A DNA stretch of 34,862 nt from Coleofasciculus sp. FACHB-T130 (GTDB lineage Bacteria > Cyanobacteriota > Cyanobacteriia > Cyanobacteriales > FACHB-T130): positions 1-34,862 of the forward strand of contig NZ_JACJOG010000018.1 in NCBI RefSeq assembly GCF_014695375.1, given 5' to 3'. Position numbers and translations under genes: made by a program. The notes beneath the pieces are model-generated. The model had not been told where the DNA came from, did no database searches, and was given only the letters and a program-made list of their open reading frames with translations. The first letter of the stretch is position 1, and the number at the start of each line of letters is the position of its first letter. Positions 16,226 through 25,972 of the stretch are shown one piece after another.

Positions 16226-19200
16226 ATGAAGCGCGACGGCACAGGCAAGTTTGTTAGCAATTGGAACTCAGAGACGAAACAACGGGTTAGCCTATCTCTC
16301 ACCGATACAGCATGGCGATCGCTCGATCAAGAGGCTCACAGGCGAGGAATTTCTCGCTCTGAAGTCATTGAACGCTTTGCCCGCACTCTTGAAAGCGAAC
16401 AGTTGTTCCCTGCCCAAGAAACTGAACACAAGGTTGCAACGATTCTTGAAAGCATTACAGATGCTTTTGTCGCCTTCGATCGCGACTGGCGCTACACCTA
16501 CGTGAATCGGGCGGCGGCTCAAATCCTGCACAAAACGCCAGAAGAGTTACTGGGAAAGGACGTTTGGAATGAGGTTTTTCCTGAGTTGGTCGGTGGCATT
16601 GCATATCGGGAACTACATCGGGCAGTGGCACAACAGGTTCCTGTTTCGTGGGAAGAATTTGGGGAACCGATCCAGTGTTGGATAGAGGCGAATGCCTATC
16701 CCTCGACCGCAGGGGTAGCCATTTATTTTCGAGATGTTAGCGATCGCAAGCAAGCGGAGGCAGAACGAGAACGGTTGTTGCACGAGCTTGAAATTGAACG
16801 CGCCCGATTTGAAGCCGTATTGCGACAAATGCCTGCTGGAGTCATGATTGCTGATGCGGCATCTGGTAAGTTAGCTCTGGCGAACGAACAAACCAAGCAA
16901 ATTGTTGGGTATGGTTACGAACAGTTGCTTGAGCTTGAGGAATATGCACCCCTGATTCCCTGTGAAATCTTTCGCTTAAATGGTCAGCTCTATGCCCCTC
17001 ATGAGTATCCATTGGTGCGATCGCTAAAAACAGGTGAGGTCGTCACCAACGAACAGATAGAAATTCATCGAGATGATGGTAGCCGCGTCTTCATTAACGT
17101 CAACTCAGCACCGATTTTAGATAACCAAGGGCAGATTATTGCAGCCGTCGTTATCTTCAAAGACGTGACCGATTACAAACAAATTGAACAGGCATTCCGA
17201 GAAAGCGATGAACGCCTGCAATTAGCACTGACGGCGGCTCAAACGGTTGTCTGGGATATGGATTTGCAGAGCAATCGAGTGGTGTGTTCTGCTAATGCTC
17301 TAGACTTTTGGGGTCTTTATGAAGGGACGGGAGAAGAGTTTGTTGCGCTCATTCATCCAGACGATCGACAACAGGTGATCCAAGCGACGGCAGGGGCAAT
17401 GGCTGGAGAACAGCCCTACACACCGGAGTATCGAGTAATTTGTCCAGACGGCGTTGTGCGCTGGCTCAACAGTCAGGGGCAAGTCTATCGGGATGAGACG
17501 GGACGAGGAGTTCGCATGATTGGCGTTTCGGTTGACATCACCCAACGCAAACAAATGGAAGCGGAGCGCGATCGCCTTTTAGATCGAGAACAAACTGCCC
17601 GACTCGAAGCAGAAAGCGAACGCCAGCGGTTGCATGAAATCCTGATGCAATTGCCTGCCATGATTGGAATTGTTAAAGGTTCCGATCTTGTGTATGAATT
17701 TGCCAATCCAACTTATCTGCAAGTGGCTGGGCGCACTCCAGACATTATCGGTAAATCAATGCGGGACGTTTTCCCGGAGCTAGAGGGGCAAATTTACTTT
17801 GAAGCGCTCGATCGTGTTTACCGAACGGGAGAACCGTTCATTGGAAATGAGTCGCTTGCTTACTGGGATCGAAACAGCAATGGTGTGTTGGAAGAAGGAT
17901 TTTTCAACTGCATCTTTGCGCCTTGGCGGGATGCGGAGGAAACCATTCAGGGCGTGTTGGTTTATAACATGGACGTGACAGCCCAGGTGCGGGCAAGGCA
18001 ACAGATTGAGTCACTGCTGGCAGAGCTACAGGAAAAAGAACGACAGCAGCAGTTTCTGATTGAACTGAATGATGCGATTCGTGCCATTCAAGACTCGAAG
18101 GAAATTATGTGGCGGGTGGTTCGCTCCGCAGGAGAGCACTTCAATGTCACTCGCTGTACCTACGGTGAAATTGATTCCACTCAGGAATACGTCATCGTCG
18201 ATCGCGACTATTGCAATGGTGTCGTCAGCATCGTCGGTAGCCATCACATGGATTCGTTTGGTCGTGAACTCATTGCTGAATTAAAGCAGGGCAAAACTAT
18301 CGTCGTAGATGATGTCGATCGCGATCCTCGGACAGCCGGAGTTGGGGCGGCTGCCTTTGATGCAATTCAAACCAAATCTCTCGTGTGTGTTCCCTTAGTG
18401 AAAGAAGGGCGATTTGTTGCATTGTTAGTGTTGCACCATGTGGCTCCCCGGCGCTGGACGGAGGAAGATGTGGTGCAGATGGAGCGAATTGCTCAAAAAA
18501 CCTGGCTAGCCGTAGAGCGATCGCGGGCAGAAGAACAATTGCGAGAAAGTGAAGCTCATCTGCAACTCGCGCTCAAGGTCGGACGCATGGGAACGTGGGA
18601 CTGGGATATGCAGACCGAGGCATTGCTTTGGTCAGAAGGACACTTCACCGTCCTGGGTCTACAACCGAATGAATGCGAACCCAGCCATGAAGTTTGGGCA
18701 AGTCGGGTTCATCCCGATGACCTAGCAGAAGCTGAGGCGAAATTTCAGCAAGCCATAGCCCAAAAGAAAGAGTATCACCATGAATATCGCCTACGTTGGT
18801 CAGATGGCTCGGTTCACTGGGTGGAAGCGAGAGGAAAGTTTACTTATGATGTTCAGGGAAATCCCAAGCACTCGATTGGTGTCGTCATAAATATCACAGA
18901 ACGCAAGCAAGCGGAAGAGGCGTTGCGTCAAGCCCTACAAAAGCTCAACTTCCATGTTGAAAACTCTCCTATGGCAGTCGTTGAATGGAATCGAGACTTT
19001 CAAGTCATTCGGTGGTCTGCTGGTGCAGAGCGCATTTTGGGCTGGAAAGCCGAAGAAATGCTGGGTAAATCTTTAACAGAGATACCTTTTGTCTTTGAGG
19101 AAGACCTGGAAGCAGTTGCTGAAGTCTGCCAACGGCTGGTCTATGGTGAAGAACCCCATATTTTTTCATACAACCGCAATTACACCGAAGATCGCAACAT

Positions 19201-21406
19201 TGTGCATTGCGAGTGGTATAACTCCAGTCTCAGGGACGAATCGGGACGGATGATTTCGGTGTTATCGCTGGTGCTGGATGTGACGGAGCGCAAGCAAGCA
19301 GAACAAGAACGAGAACAACTGTTAGAACGCGAGCGCCTTGCACGCTCTGAAGCAGAAGCCGCACAGCGCCAACTGGAAACCATTTTTGAAACATCACCCA
19401 TTGGACTTGCTCTGTTAGATGAAAAGCAGCGATTTATTGCCATCAACGAAGCATTAGCAGAAATTAATGGATTAACTCGCGAGCAACACTTAGGCTACTC
19501 AATTCCCGATCTTTTTGGTCAATTCGATCCCCAATTAGTTGAAGTCTTTCATCAGATATACACCACAGGGAATCCCTTCATTTCACCGAACTTTGCGGTG
19601 AATGTTCCCGGACGCGGCGATCGCCGTCCCGGTTACTATAACGTTTACTATCTTCCGACTGTTAACTCAAATGGTCAGGTCGAAGGCGTTCTAGTCTATG
19701 TGGTAGATGTGACTGAGCGCGTCAGGTTAGAGCTTGCCCAACGCTTTCTCTCTGAGGCGAGTGCCGTGCTTGCATCCTCACTCGATTATCAAACGACTCT
19801 AGAGCGCGTCGCACAGCTTACGGTGCCGGAATTAGCCGACTGGTGTACGGTTCACATGATAGAAGAGAACGGTGCGATCGCGCAGATTGCGGTTGCTCAC
19901 ATCGACCCTGCCAAGCTGGAATGGGCATATCAGATTAGAGACAAGTATCCGATAAACCCAGATGACCCTCGCGGTGCTGCATTGACATTGCGGACTGGAC
20001 AACCGGATTTAGTGCCCGATATTCCCGATGAACTGTTGGTGCAGGCAGCGCGTGATTCAGAGCATTTAGAGATTCTACGGCAGGTAGGATTCAAATCTGT
20101 AATGACGGTGCCACTACGAACTCAGGCACGAATTCTAGGGGTTATCTCCTTTATCGCCGCCGAATCTGAACGACAGTATACCCCGGCAGATTTGCAACTA
20201 GCAGAGGAATTGGCTCGTCGTGCTTCCTTGGCGATTGACAATGCTCAGTTGTACCGGGCGGCTCAAAGCGATCGCGCAAAAGCAGAAACCGCTAACCGGA
20301 TTAAAGACGAATTTTTAGCGGTGTTGTCCCACGAGTTGCGATCGCCCCTCAATCCGATTCTGGGCTGGACAAAATTGCTCCGAACTGGGCGATTAGATGG
20401 CACAAAAACGCAGCAAGCCCTGGAAACGATCGAACGCAACGCCAAGCTGCAAGCCCAATTAATTGAGGACTTGTTGGATGTCTCGCGCATTCTGCAAGGA
20501 AAAATGACGTTAAACGTCGCTCCCGTGAATCTAGCAGGAACGATTGAAGCCGCCCTAGAAACGGTACGACTAGCAGCCGAAGCCAAACACATTCAAATCC
20601 AGACTATATTTAATCCCGTTTCAGGAACGGTTTTAGGCGATACGAATCGCCTGCAACAAGTAGTCTGGAACCTCCTTTCCAATGCCGTGAAGTTCACCCC
20701 AAGCGGAGGACGAATCGAAGTGCGACTAGAGCAGGTTGGCACGTATGCTCAGATTCAAGTCAAAGATACTGGAAAAGGCATCAGTCGAGACTTCTTACCC
20801 TATGTGTTTGACTACTTCCGTCAAGAAGATGGGACAACGACCCGACAATTCGGCGGATTGGGATTGGGACTGGCGATCGTCCGTCATTTTACCGAACTGC
20901 ATGGAGGAACCGTTCAAGCAGACAGCTTAGGACAAAACTTAGGGGCTACATTTACCATCCGGCTCCCGTTAAACCTCGTTGAGCCGGAACCCTCTTCCGA
21001 TCGTAGGCATTCAGAAAGTGCGACAGACTTAGCAGGTGTTCGGGTCTTGGTTGTGGACGACGATGCAGATATGCGGGAGTTGGCAGCATTCACCCTGACG
21101 CAATCTGGTGCAGAAGTTACGACAGCCGCTTCGGGTGTACAGGCATTGACCCACCTGAATCAATCTGTCCCCGATCTGTTGTTATGTGACATTGGGATGC
21201 CAGAGATGGATGGTTATGCGCTGATTCGGCAAATTAGAAAGTGGTCGCCCCAACAGGGAGGCACGATTCCTGCGATCGCACTTACTGCCTATGCTGGAGA
21301 AATCAATCAGCAGCAAGCCTTAGCTGCCGGATTTGGGATGCACATCTCGAAGCCTGTCGAACCGGAAGAATTGGTGCAAGCGATCGCCCGTTTGCTAAGA
21401 CGCTGA
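16226..21406 (+). CDS. Giant RHH-multi-PAS/GAF hybrid histidine kinase
   Basis: 1726 residues from the ATG at 16226; a GTG at 16202 would add eight. Residues ~15-55 form a CopG-like ribbon-helix-helix: a VSLSLT strand, a helix DTAWRSLDQEAHRRG, then ISRSEVIERFAR. Then come seven PAS segments (about 65-175, 195-320, 325-445, 465-590, 770-895, 900-1025 and 1045-1165), several closed by a DVTERK/DISDRK-type PAC end. Two GAF-like domains lie at about 605-765 and 1170-1345. The core has HisKA with H1369 (SHELRSP), HATPase with N1486 (LLSNAVKF) and DTGKGI, and a C-terminal receiver with D1655. No membrane helices are present. The C-terminal half is a paralogue of the kinase at 507-2864. A DNA-binding-type domain on a kinase is unusual; it may instead mediate dimerisation. 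Xylulokinase follows after 20 bases. Confidence 0.93.
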   Translation: MKRDGTGKFVSNWNSETKQRVSLSLTDTAWRSLDQEAHRRGISRSEVIERFARTLESEQLFPAQETEHKVATILESITDAFVAFDRDWRYTYVNRAAAQILHKTPEELLGKDVWNEVFPELVGGIAYRELHRAVAQQVPVSWEEFGEPIQCWIEANAYPSTAGVAIYFRDVSDRKQAEAERERLLHELEIERARFEAVLRQMPAGVMIADAASGKLALANEQTKQIVGYGYEQLLELEEYAPLIPCEIFRLNGQLYAPHEYPLVRSLKTGEVVTNEQIEIHRDDGSRVFINVNSAPILDNQGQIIAAVVIFKDVTDYKQIEQAFRESDERLQLALTAAQTVVWDMDLQSNRVVCSANALDFWGLYEGTGEEFVALIHPDDRQQVIQATAGAMAGEQPYTPEYRVICPDGVVRWLNSQGQVYRDETGRGVRMIGVSVDITQRKQMEAERDRLLDREQTARLEAESERQRLHEILMQLPAMIGIVKGSDLVYEFANPTYLQVAGRTPDIIGKSMRDVFPELEGQIYFEALDRVYRTGEPFIGNESLAYWDRNSNGVLEEGFFNCIFAPWRDAEETIQGVLVYNMDVTAQVRARQQIESLLAELQEKERQQQFLIELNDAIRAIQDSKEIMWRVVRSAGEHFNVTRCTYGEIDSTQEYVIVDRDYCNGVVSIVGSHHMDSFGRELIAELKQGKTIVVDDVDRDPRTAGVGAAAFDAIQTKSLVCVPLVKEGRFVALLVLHHVAPRRWTEEDVVQMERIAQKTWLAVERSRAEEQLRESEAHLQLALKVGRMGTWDWDMQTEALLWSEGHFTVLGLQPNECEPSHEVWASRVHPDDLAEAEAKFQQAIAQKKEYHHEYRLRWSDGSVHWVEARGKFTYDVQGNPKHSIGVVINITERKQAEEALRQALQKLNFHVENSPMAVVEWNRDFQVIRWSAGAERILGWKAEEMLGKSLTEIPFVFEEDLEAVAEVCQRLVYGEEPHIFSYNRNYTEDRNIVHCEWYNSSLRDESGRMISVLSLVLDVTERKQAEQEREQLLERERLARSEAEAAQRQLETIFETSPIGLALLDEKQRFIAINEALAEINGLTREQHLGYSIPDLFGQFDPQLVEVFHQIYTTGNPFISPNFAVNVPGRGDRRPGYYNVYYLPTVNSNGQVEGVLVYVVDVTERVRLELAQRFLSEASAVLASSLDYQTTLERVAQLTVPELADWCTVHMIEENGAIAQIAVAHIDPAKLEWAYQIRDKYPINPDDPRGAALTLRTGQPDLVPDIPDELLVQAARDSEHLEILRQVGFKSVMTVPLRTQARILGVISFIAAESERQYTPADLQLAEELARRASLAIDNAQLYRAAQSDRAKAETANRIKDEFLAVLSHELRSPLNPILGWTKLLRTGRLDGTKTQQALETIERNAKLQAQLIEDLLDVSRILQGKMTLNVAPVNLAGTIEAALETVRLAAEAKHIQIQTIFNPVSGTVLGDTNRLQQVVWNLLSNAVKFTPSGGRIEVRLEQVGTYAQIQVKDTGKGISRDFLPYVFDYFRQEDGTTTRQFGGLGLGLAIVRHFTELHGGTVQADSLGQNLGATFTIRLPLNLVEPEPSSDRRHSESATDLAGVRVLVVDDDADMRELAAFTLTQSGAEVTTAASGVQALTHLNQSVPDLLLCDIGMPEMDGYALIRQIRKWSPQQGGTIPAIALTAYAGEINQQQALAAGFGMHISKPVEPEELVQAIARLLRR

Positions 21407-21426
21407 ATGATTTGAGGACTAGCCTA

Positions 21427-22899
21427 ATGCTGCTTGGCATAGATGTAGGAACAGGCTCTGCTAAGGCATTGCTCCTAGCGATAGACGGAACCACTATAGG
21501 TGAAGCATCAAGCTCCTATCCCGTTCATGCACCTCACCCCGGATGGGCTGAGTCTGAGCCAGGGGATTGGTGGTTAGCTGTTGCCTCGGCTGTTAGGAAC
21601 GCTGTAGGAAATCATGCCGATCGAGTACAGGCGATCGCACTTTCAGGGCAAATGCACGGTGTTGTCCTAGCTTCGGAGTCGGGTCAGCCTCTGCGTCCTG
21701 CTATCCTTTGGGCAGATACTCGCTCTAGTGCCACGCTTAGCGCTTATCAGTCCCTCGATGCCGCTATTCTAGAGCGATTGGGCAACCCAATTACGGCGGG
21801 TATGGCGGGTCCAACTTTGTTGTGGCTACGAGAACACGAGGCTACTGTCTACACCGAAGCGCGTTGGGCACTTCAGCCAAAAGATTGGCTGCGGTTACGG
21901 ATGACTGGAGAAGTTGCAACCGAACCATCTGATGCTAGCGGTACTTTGCTTTACGATGTTGTGTCGGACAACTGGGCAGAGGAAGCAATCTCAGCGCTGA
22001 ATCTACGTTGCGATCAGTTACCAAAAATTATCCCCTCTAGTGCGATCGCAGGTTATCTAACAACTGATGCTTCAGAGCATCTTGGCTTAAGAGTTGGTTT
22101 ACCCGTTATCGCTGGTGCTGCGGATACGGCAGCGGCGGCACTTGGTAACGGACTACTAGAGCCTGGTTTGGTTCAACTAACCATCGGCACAGGCGCTCAA
22201 ATCATTACACCTCGCTCCCAACCCATTATCGATCCTCATGGTCGTACACATCTCTACCGAACCGCCCTACCTAACCAGTGGTACACGCTTGCAGCAATGC
22301 AAAATGCCGGGTTAGCGCTTGAGTGGGTGCGAGGTATCCTCGGCTTGAGTTGGCAGCAAGTCTATACTAAAGCGTTTTCTGTTCCCCCAGGATGTGAAGG
22401 GTTGACATTTTTGCCATACCTCACGGGTGAGCGAACTCCACACCTTGACCCCGATGTACGCGGGGCATGGGTAGGGCTTGGACTTCATCACACACAGGCG
22501 CACCTGATGCGGGCAGCTTTAGAGGGAGTTGCTTTTGCCTTGCGACAAGGTTTTGAGGCACTTGAGGCAACAGGTTTTAAAGCGACAGAAGTGCGTTTAG
22601 CAGGCGGTGGAACGGCAGAAATGTCTTGGAAACAATTACTCACTGATGTCTTGAGAATACCCCTCTATGCAACTACAGTTGCTGCTGCTTCCGCGCGTGG
22701 TGCTGCTCTACTGGCGGGTATCGGAATTGGCGTATACGCAGATGCTAATGACACGAGCAAACTGGCAGCCACACCAACGCTTGCTGCAACTCCCCAATCA
22801 GTTGATCCCACCCTAGAAGAGGCTTGGATGCGATATCAATCCCTTTATCCACGACTTAAAAAATCTGAGAAAAGTTATGCCTCAAAAAGGTTAATTTAA
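21427..22899 (+). CDS. xylB: Xylulokinase (FGGY family)
   Basis: 490 residues from the ATG at 21427, supported by GAGGA about 8 bases upstream and by the start MLLGIDVGTGSAK. A longer in-frame extension back to 21241 overlaps the kinase gene and is not real. The protein would phosphorylate D-xylulose to xylulose 5-phosphate for the pentose phosphate pathway. Diagnostic features are D6 in the phosphate-1 loop, SGQMHG (73-78), WADTR (95-99), catalytic D233 in GAADTAAAALGNG, and the GTGAQI loop (254-259). D6 and D233 match the E. coli XylB numbering. No xylose isomerase or transporter lies nearby. The gene begins 20 bases after the giant kinase and may share its transcript. Confidence 0.92.
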   Translation: MLLGIDVGTGSAKALLLAIDGTTIGEASSSYPVHAPHPGWAESEPGDWWLAVASAVRNAVGNHADRVQAIALSGQMHGVVLASESGQPLRPAILWADTRSSATLSAYQSLDAAILERLGNPITAGMAGPTLLWLREHEATVYTEARWALQPKDWLRLRMTGEVATEPSDASGTLLYDVVSDNWAEEAISALNLRCDQLPKIIPSSAIAGYLTTDASEHLGLRVGLPVIAGAADTAAAALGNGLLEPGLVQLTIGTGAQIITPRSQPIIDPHGRTHLYRTALPNQWYTLAAMQNAGLALEWVRGILGLSWQQVYTKAFSVPPGCEGLTFLPYLTGERTPHLDPDVRGAWVGLGLHHTQAHLMRAALEGVAFALRQGFEALEATGFKATEVRLAGGGTAEMSWKQLLTDVLRIPLYATTVAAASARGAALLAGIGIGVYADANDTSKLAATPTLAATPQSVDPTLEEAWMRYQSLYPRLKKSEKSYASKRLI

Positions 22900-23078
22900 A
22901 ATTGGTATAAACTGAAATCTGTCTCTTCAGGTAGCGCCTGACTTCATCCTGAAACCCCTAGAAAAGATGCTGGGGCGACTGCCCAGAAATTGGCTTCTGT
23001 TAATGCGTAAGTCCTACCAGCGGGCAATTTTATGGAAATATACTCTGTAGCTGTTGATACTAACGAAGCTAGCAAATA

Positions 23079-23906
23079 ATGACCAATCGAAACTACGCCA
23101 ACCAAAACTTGCAAAATTGCTCTTTCAAAGGGCAGGACTTGGCTGGCGCAGACTTCAGTGGCTCTGACTTGCGGGGGTGCAATTTCACTGGGGCGACCCT
23201 AATTGGGGCAACGTTTGAGAGGGCCAAAACGGGTCAGAGCCGCCGCCAGGTAAATATTCTAGTTGCTGCCGCTATCGTTGGTCCAGTTGTTTTACTCGTC
23301 TTTAGCGCGATCGCTGCCCAAGTGTCGATGGTATTGTTGGGCGATCGCTCCAATAAGGGACTCAACTTCTTTTTCAGTGCGCTTCCTATATTGGCTCTCG
23401 TTTTTGGCAGCTTCATCCGGGATAAGATTGCTTTCCGCTTTCCACAAATCACGAGTTTCTTGAACATTGCAGCCATTGCTGTACTGTTGGCGGTAATGGT
23501 GACGCTCACCCTTGGGCTTGTGATTGTTAGCATCCTTGGCTTCGTTGATGGAGCAATCGTTCAAGGATTGTTCCTCCTACTGCTGATGTTCGTTTCCGCG
23601 TTCTTGACCTTCCGTATTCTCAAATGGCTAATTCAAGTGATTCAAAGCAATCCCGGAACGTCTTTTAGGAAAGCGAACTTAACCGATGCCAACTTCAGTC
23701 ATTCCGCGCTGCAAAATACAGATTTTTCCTTTGCTGTGTTAACGGGAGCTTGTATCTTTGATTGGGCGATTAAACGCCACACTCAATTTACGAATGTTTA
23801 TTGTGAATACCTTTATCTGGAACCAGCGCACCAGAATCGGCAACCTGCTGAGGGTAGTTTCCAACCGGATGAGTTGGAACGTGTACTAACTCAATTCATG
23901 GACTGA
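23079..23906 (+). CDS. Pentapeptide-repeat membrane protein
   Basis: 275 residues. Pentapeptide repeats of the A(D/N)Lxx type flank a membrane block: residues ~5-50 (LQNCSFKGQDLAGADFSG and further repeats) and ~195-235 (FRKANLTDANFSHSALQ and more). Between them lie about four membrane helices at 57-88, 94-113, 126-155 and 158-188. The last part (FTNVYCEYLYLEP, then FQPDELERVL) is the standard tail that follows pentapeptide repeats in many cyanobacterial proteins. Both repeat parts should lie on the same, probably cytoplasmic, side given four helices. The function of the class is unknown. It is flanked by spacers of 180-210 bases and is probably monocistronic. Confidence 0.85.
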   Translation: MTNRNYANQNLQNCSFKGQDLAGADFSGSDLRGCNFTGATLIGATFERAKTGQSRRQVNILVAAAIVGPVVLLVFSAIAAQVSMVLLGDRSNKGLNFFFSALPILALVFGSFIRDKIAFRFPQITSFLNIAAIAVLLAVMVTLTLGLVIVSILGFVDGAIVQGLFLLLLMFVSAFLTFRILKWLIQVIQSNPGTSFRKANLTDANFSHSALQNTDFSFAVLTGACIFDWAIKRHTQFTNVYCEYLYLEPAHQNRQPAEGSFQPDELERVLTQFMD

Positions 23907-24118
23907 ATTTTATTGAAGAATAAATTTTAACTTTTCAATAGCCGCAGGCAAGTAGTATTACAGCTTATAACAATCTTAAATAATTCGTAAACTTCAATAA
24001 AGACAAAATATATCGCGTCTCTACGTCAGGAAAAATACCTGTTTAAAACTTTAACAAAATTGCTATATTACGGCGCTCATACCTATCCTTGAGCTAATTT
24101 ACAAGAGATATAACAAAC

Positions 24119-24682
24119 ATGACGAACATCATTTTTAGACGAGCATTAGCGGCTGATTATCCTGAAATCCTCGCTTTGCATAGAAAGAATCTCGTGTCTA
24201 ACTTGTCTGAGCTAGAAAGGCAGAATGGCTTTCTATCAATTGACTTTAAGGATGATTTTCATCTGGCAGCGATTAACGAAAATTTAGCAATAATGGTTGC
24301 TGTGCAAGAGAACCTAGTGGTTGGATATGTTTGTGCAACAACTCAAGAATACTCTCAGGAAATTCCCTTGCTCAAATATATAATGAGCTTGTATCCAGAA
24401 ATAATGTTTCATGGGCAACCTTTAAGCAATTATCGTTCCTTTTGGTATGGTCCGGTTTGTGTTGCAACTGCTTACCGTGGAAGTGGTATCTTACAAGGTT
24501 TATTTCAGGCACTTCTTGCTCAAGTCGCCACACAGTTCAATGCTGGCGTTGCTTTCGTAGTCAATGACAATTTGCGAAGTCTTCGGGCGCATACTCAAAA
24601 ACTTGGTATGGAGATGCTCAGAGAGTTTGAGTTTAACGGCAAATTCTACTTCATACTTGGATTCGCAGTGCCATCTTCCTAA
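24119..24682 (+). CDS. GNAT-family N-acetyltransferase
   Basis: 187 residues. It opens with IIFRRALAADYPEILALH, a typical GNAT beta1-alpha1. Central strands with VVGYVCATTQ follow, then the acetyl-CoA binding segment VCVATAYRGSGILQGLFQALL (RGSG at 120-123, a variant of Q/RxxGxG/A). It ends with the NLRSLRAHTQKLGMEM motif common in acetyltransferases that compare neighbour residues. The substrate cannot be predicted. An AAGAGAT purine run lies about 11 bases ahead of the ATG. It is not obviously linked to a neighbour. Confidence 0.85.
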   Translation: MTNIIFRRALAADYPEILALHRKNLVSNLSELERQNGFLSIDFKDDFHLAAINENLAIMVAVQENLVVGYVCATTQEYSQEIPLLKYIMSLYPEIMFHGQPLSNYRSFWYGPVCVATAYRGSGILQGLFQALLAQVATQFNAGVAFVVNDNLRSLRAHTQKLGMEMLREFEFNGKFYFILGFAVPSS

Positions 24683-25027
24683 CCAATTTCTTTAAGAGCG
24701 CATCTGCTTGATTAAAGCTGTAAGTTGTGTTTCTATGCGATCGCCTCGCACACAGTAGCGGCGCGTGTCCAGTGGTTGACAGGTGGGTTAGCTGAGGGCG
24801 ATCGCTTCCTATCCATAACTTACCAACTACCCCAGGTATTTACCCGTAGAAAGCTTTATTTTTTAAGTAGAAATTTATTTTCTAGTCAACGACTTTATTT
24901 TTGTTTACACTTGTTCGCGATTTTGAGAATTACATTTCCTAGCTATTTCATCTGCCTAATGGCTGTTTGGTTACAGCTCATTTCTGCCTTAACTAAGATT
25001 GAGACTGCATAGTTCAAGGTAAAGAGA
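24683..25027. other. AT-rich spacer upstream of the dienelactone hydrolase gene
   Basis: No supported gene. A 95-codon frame from 24725 runs across it but has no ribosome binding site, family resemblance or coding-like composition, so it is treated as chance. Promoter elements of the hydrolase gene should lie in the AT-rich 24840-25000 part. Confidence 0.45.
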
Positions 25028-25858
25028 ATGAAAGAAATCACGCGCCGCCAATTTATGGTTACGGCTACCCTGACAACAGGTTTTGCCCTAGCAGTGCAAC
25101 CCATTTCTGCCAAAACGATTGCGACTGATGCCAAGGGATTAGTCGCGGGTGCAGTGAAAATTCCGGTTAAAGATGGCGAAATTCCAGCTTACAGGGCGAT
25201 GCCAGCAAAAAGTGGAAATTTCCCGATTGTCTTGGTGATTCAGGAAATCTTTGGCGTACACGAGCATATTCAGGATGTTTGCCGTCGCTTTGCCAAATTG
25301 GGGTACCTAGCGATCGCACCCCAATTGTTTGTGCGTCAGGGCGATGTTTTAAAGTTAAGCAACGTTGATGAAATTCGCCAAGTAGTCGCCAAAGTACCGG
25401 ATGCCCAAGTGCTTTCCGATCTGGATGCTACGGTAGACTGGGCGGTAAAGTCAGCCGAGGGGAATGCCGATAAATTGGCGATTACCGGCTTTTGCTGGGG
25501 CGGACGCATTACCTGGCTGTACTCAGCGCACAATCCCCAAGTCAAGGCAGGCGTGGCTTGGTACGGGCGTCTGGTGGGCAATGCTACCGAACTGACACCC
25601 AAACATCCCGTCGATATAGCCTCGGCGCTGAGTGTCCCGATTCTCGGACTCTATGGTGGCAAGGATACGGGGATTACCCTGGATACAGTAGAGCAGATGC
25701 GCGATCGCCTGAAGTCCAGCAGCAGCAAATCTGACATCATTGTCTACCCCAACGCACCCCACGCCTTTTTTGCCGATTATCGCCCCTCTTACCGGGAGAA
25801 AGAAGCCAAAGATGGTTGGAAACGCCTCCAGGCATGGTTTAAGCAGCATGGCGTGTAG
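25028..25858 (+). CDS. Dienelactone hydrolase family protein with Tat signal
   Basis: 276 residues. An N-terminal twin-arginine signal (TRRQFM at 5-10 followed by a hydrophobic stretch to about 28, then AxA-like SAK) predicts folded export to the periplasm or thylakoid lumen. The mature part is an alpha/beta hydrolase of the dienelactone hydrolase family with nucleophile C156 in GFCWGG, D213 in GGKDTGI, H245 in PHAFF and the supporting E73 in QEIFG. These match the Cys-Asp-His triad and glutamate of classical enzymes. The physiological substrate is unknown. AAGAG lies a few bases ahead of the ATG. It precedes a glutathione transferase gene by about 115 bases on the same strand, suggesting a detoxification theme. 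Confidence 0.9.
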   Translation: MKEITRRQFMVTATLTTGFALAVQPISAKTIATDAKGLVAGAVKIPVKDGEIPAYRAMPAKSGNFPIVLVIQEIFGVHEHIQDVCRRFAKLGYLAIAPQLFVRQGDVLKLSNVDEIRQVVAKVPDAQVLSDLDATVDWAVKSAEGNADKLAITGFCWGGRITWLYSAHNPQVKAGVAWYGRLVGNATELTPKHPVDIASALSVPILGLYGGKDTGITLDTVEQMRDRLKSSSSKSDIIVYPNAPHAFFADYRPSYREKEAKDGWKRLQAWFKQHGV

Positions 25859-25972
25859 GATTTGGAGACATTCAGCGCATGGCAACCATACATTAATTAT
25901 CTTTGAGCTGTCAGTTCGGCGCTGAAAGCAATCGCTAAAACCTAATCTTTGTAATATTCAGGAGACACGATC

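Noticed and set aside
21241-21426. 62-residue N-terminal extension of xylulokinase
   Set aside because: It lies inside the receiver domain of the giant kinase in another frame and has no relation to FGGY kinases. The ATG at 21427 has a ribosome binding site and the family start.
22927-22941. TCAGG/CCTGA stem after xylB as a terminator
   Set aside because: There are only five base pairs and no T-tract follows.
24725-25012. 95-codon plus-strand frame
   Set aside because: There is no ribosome binding site, no recognisable domain, and the composition looks like translated AT-rich spacer.
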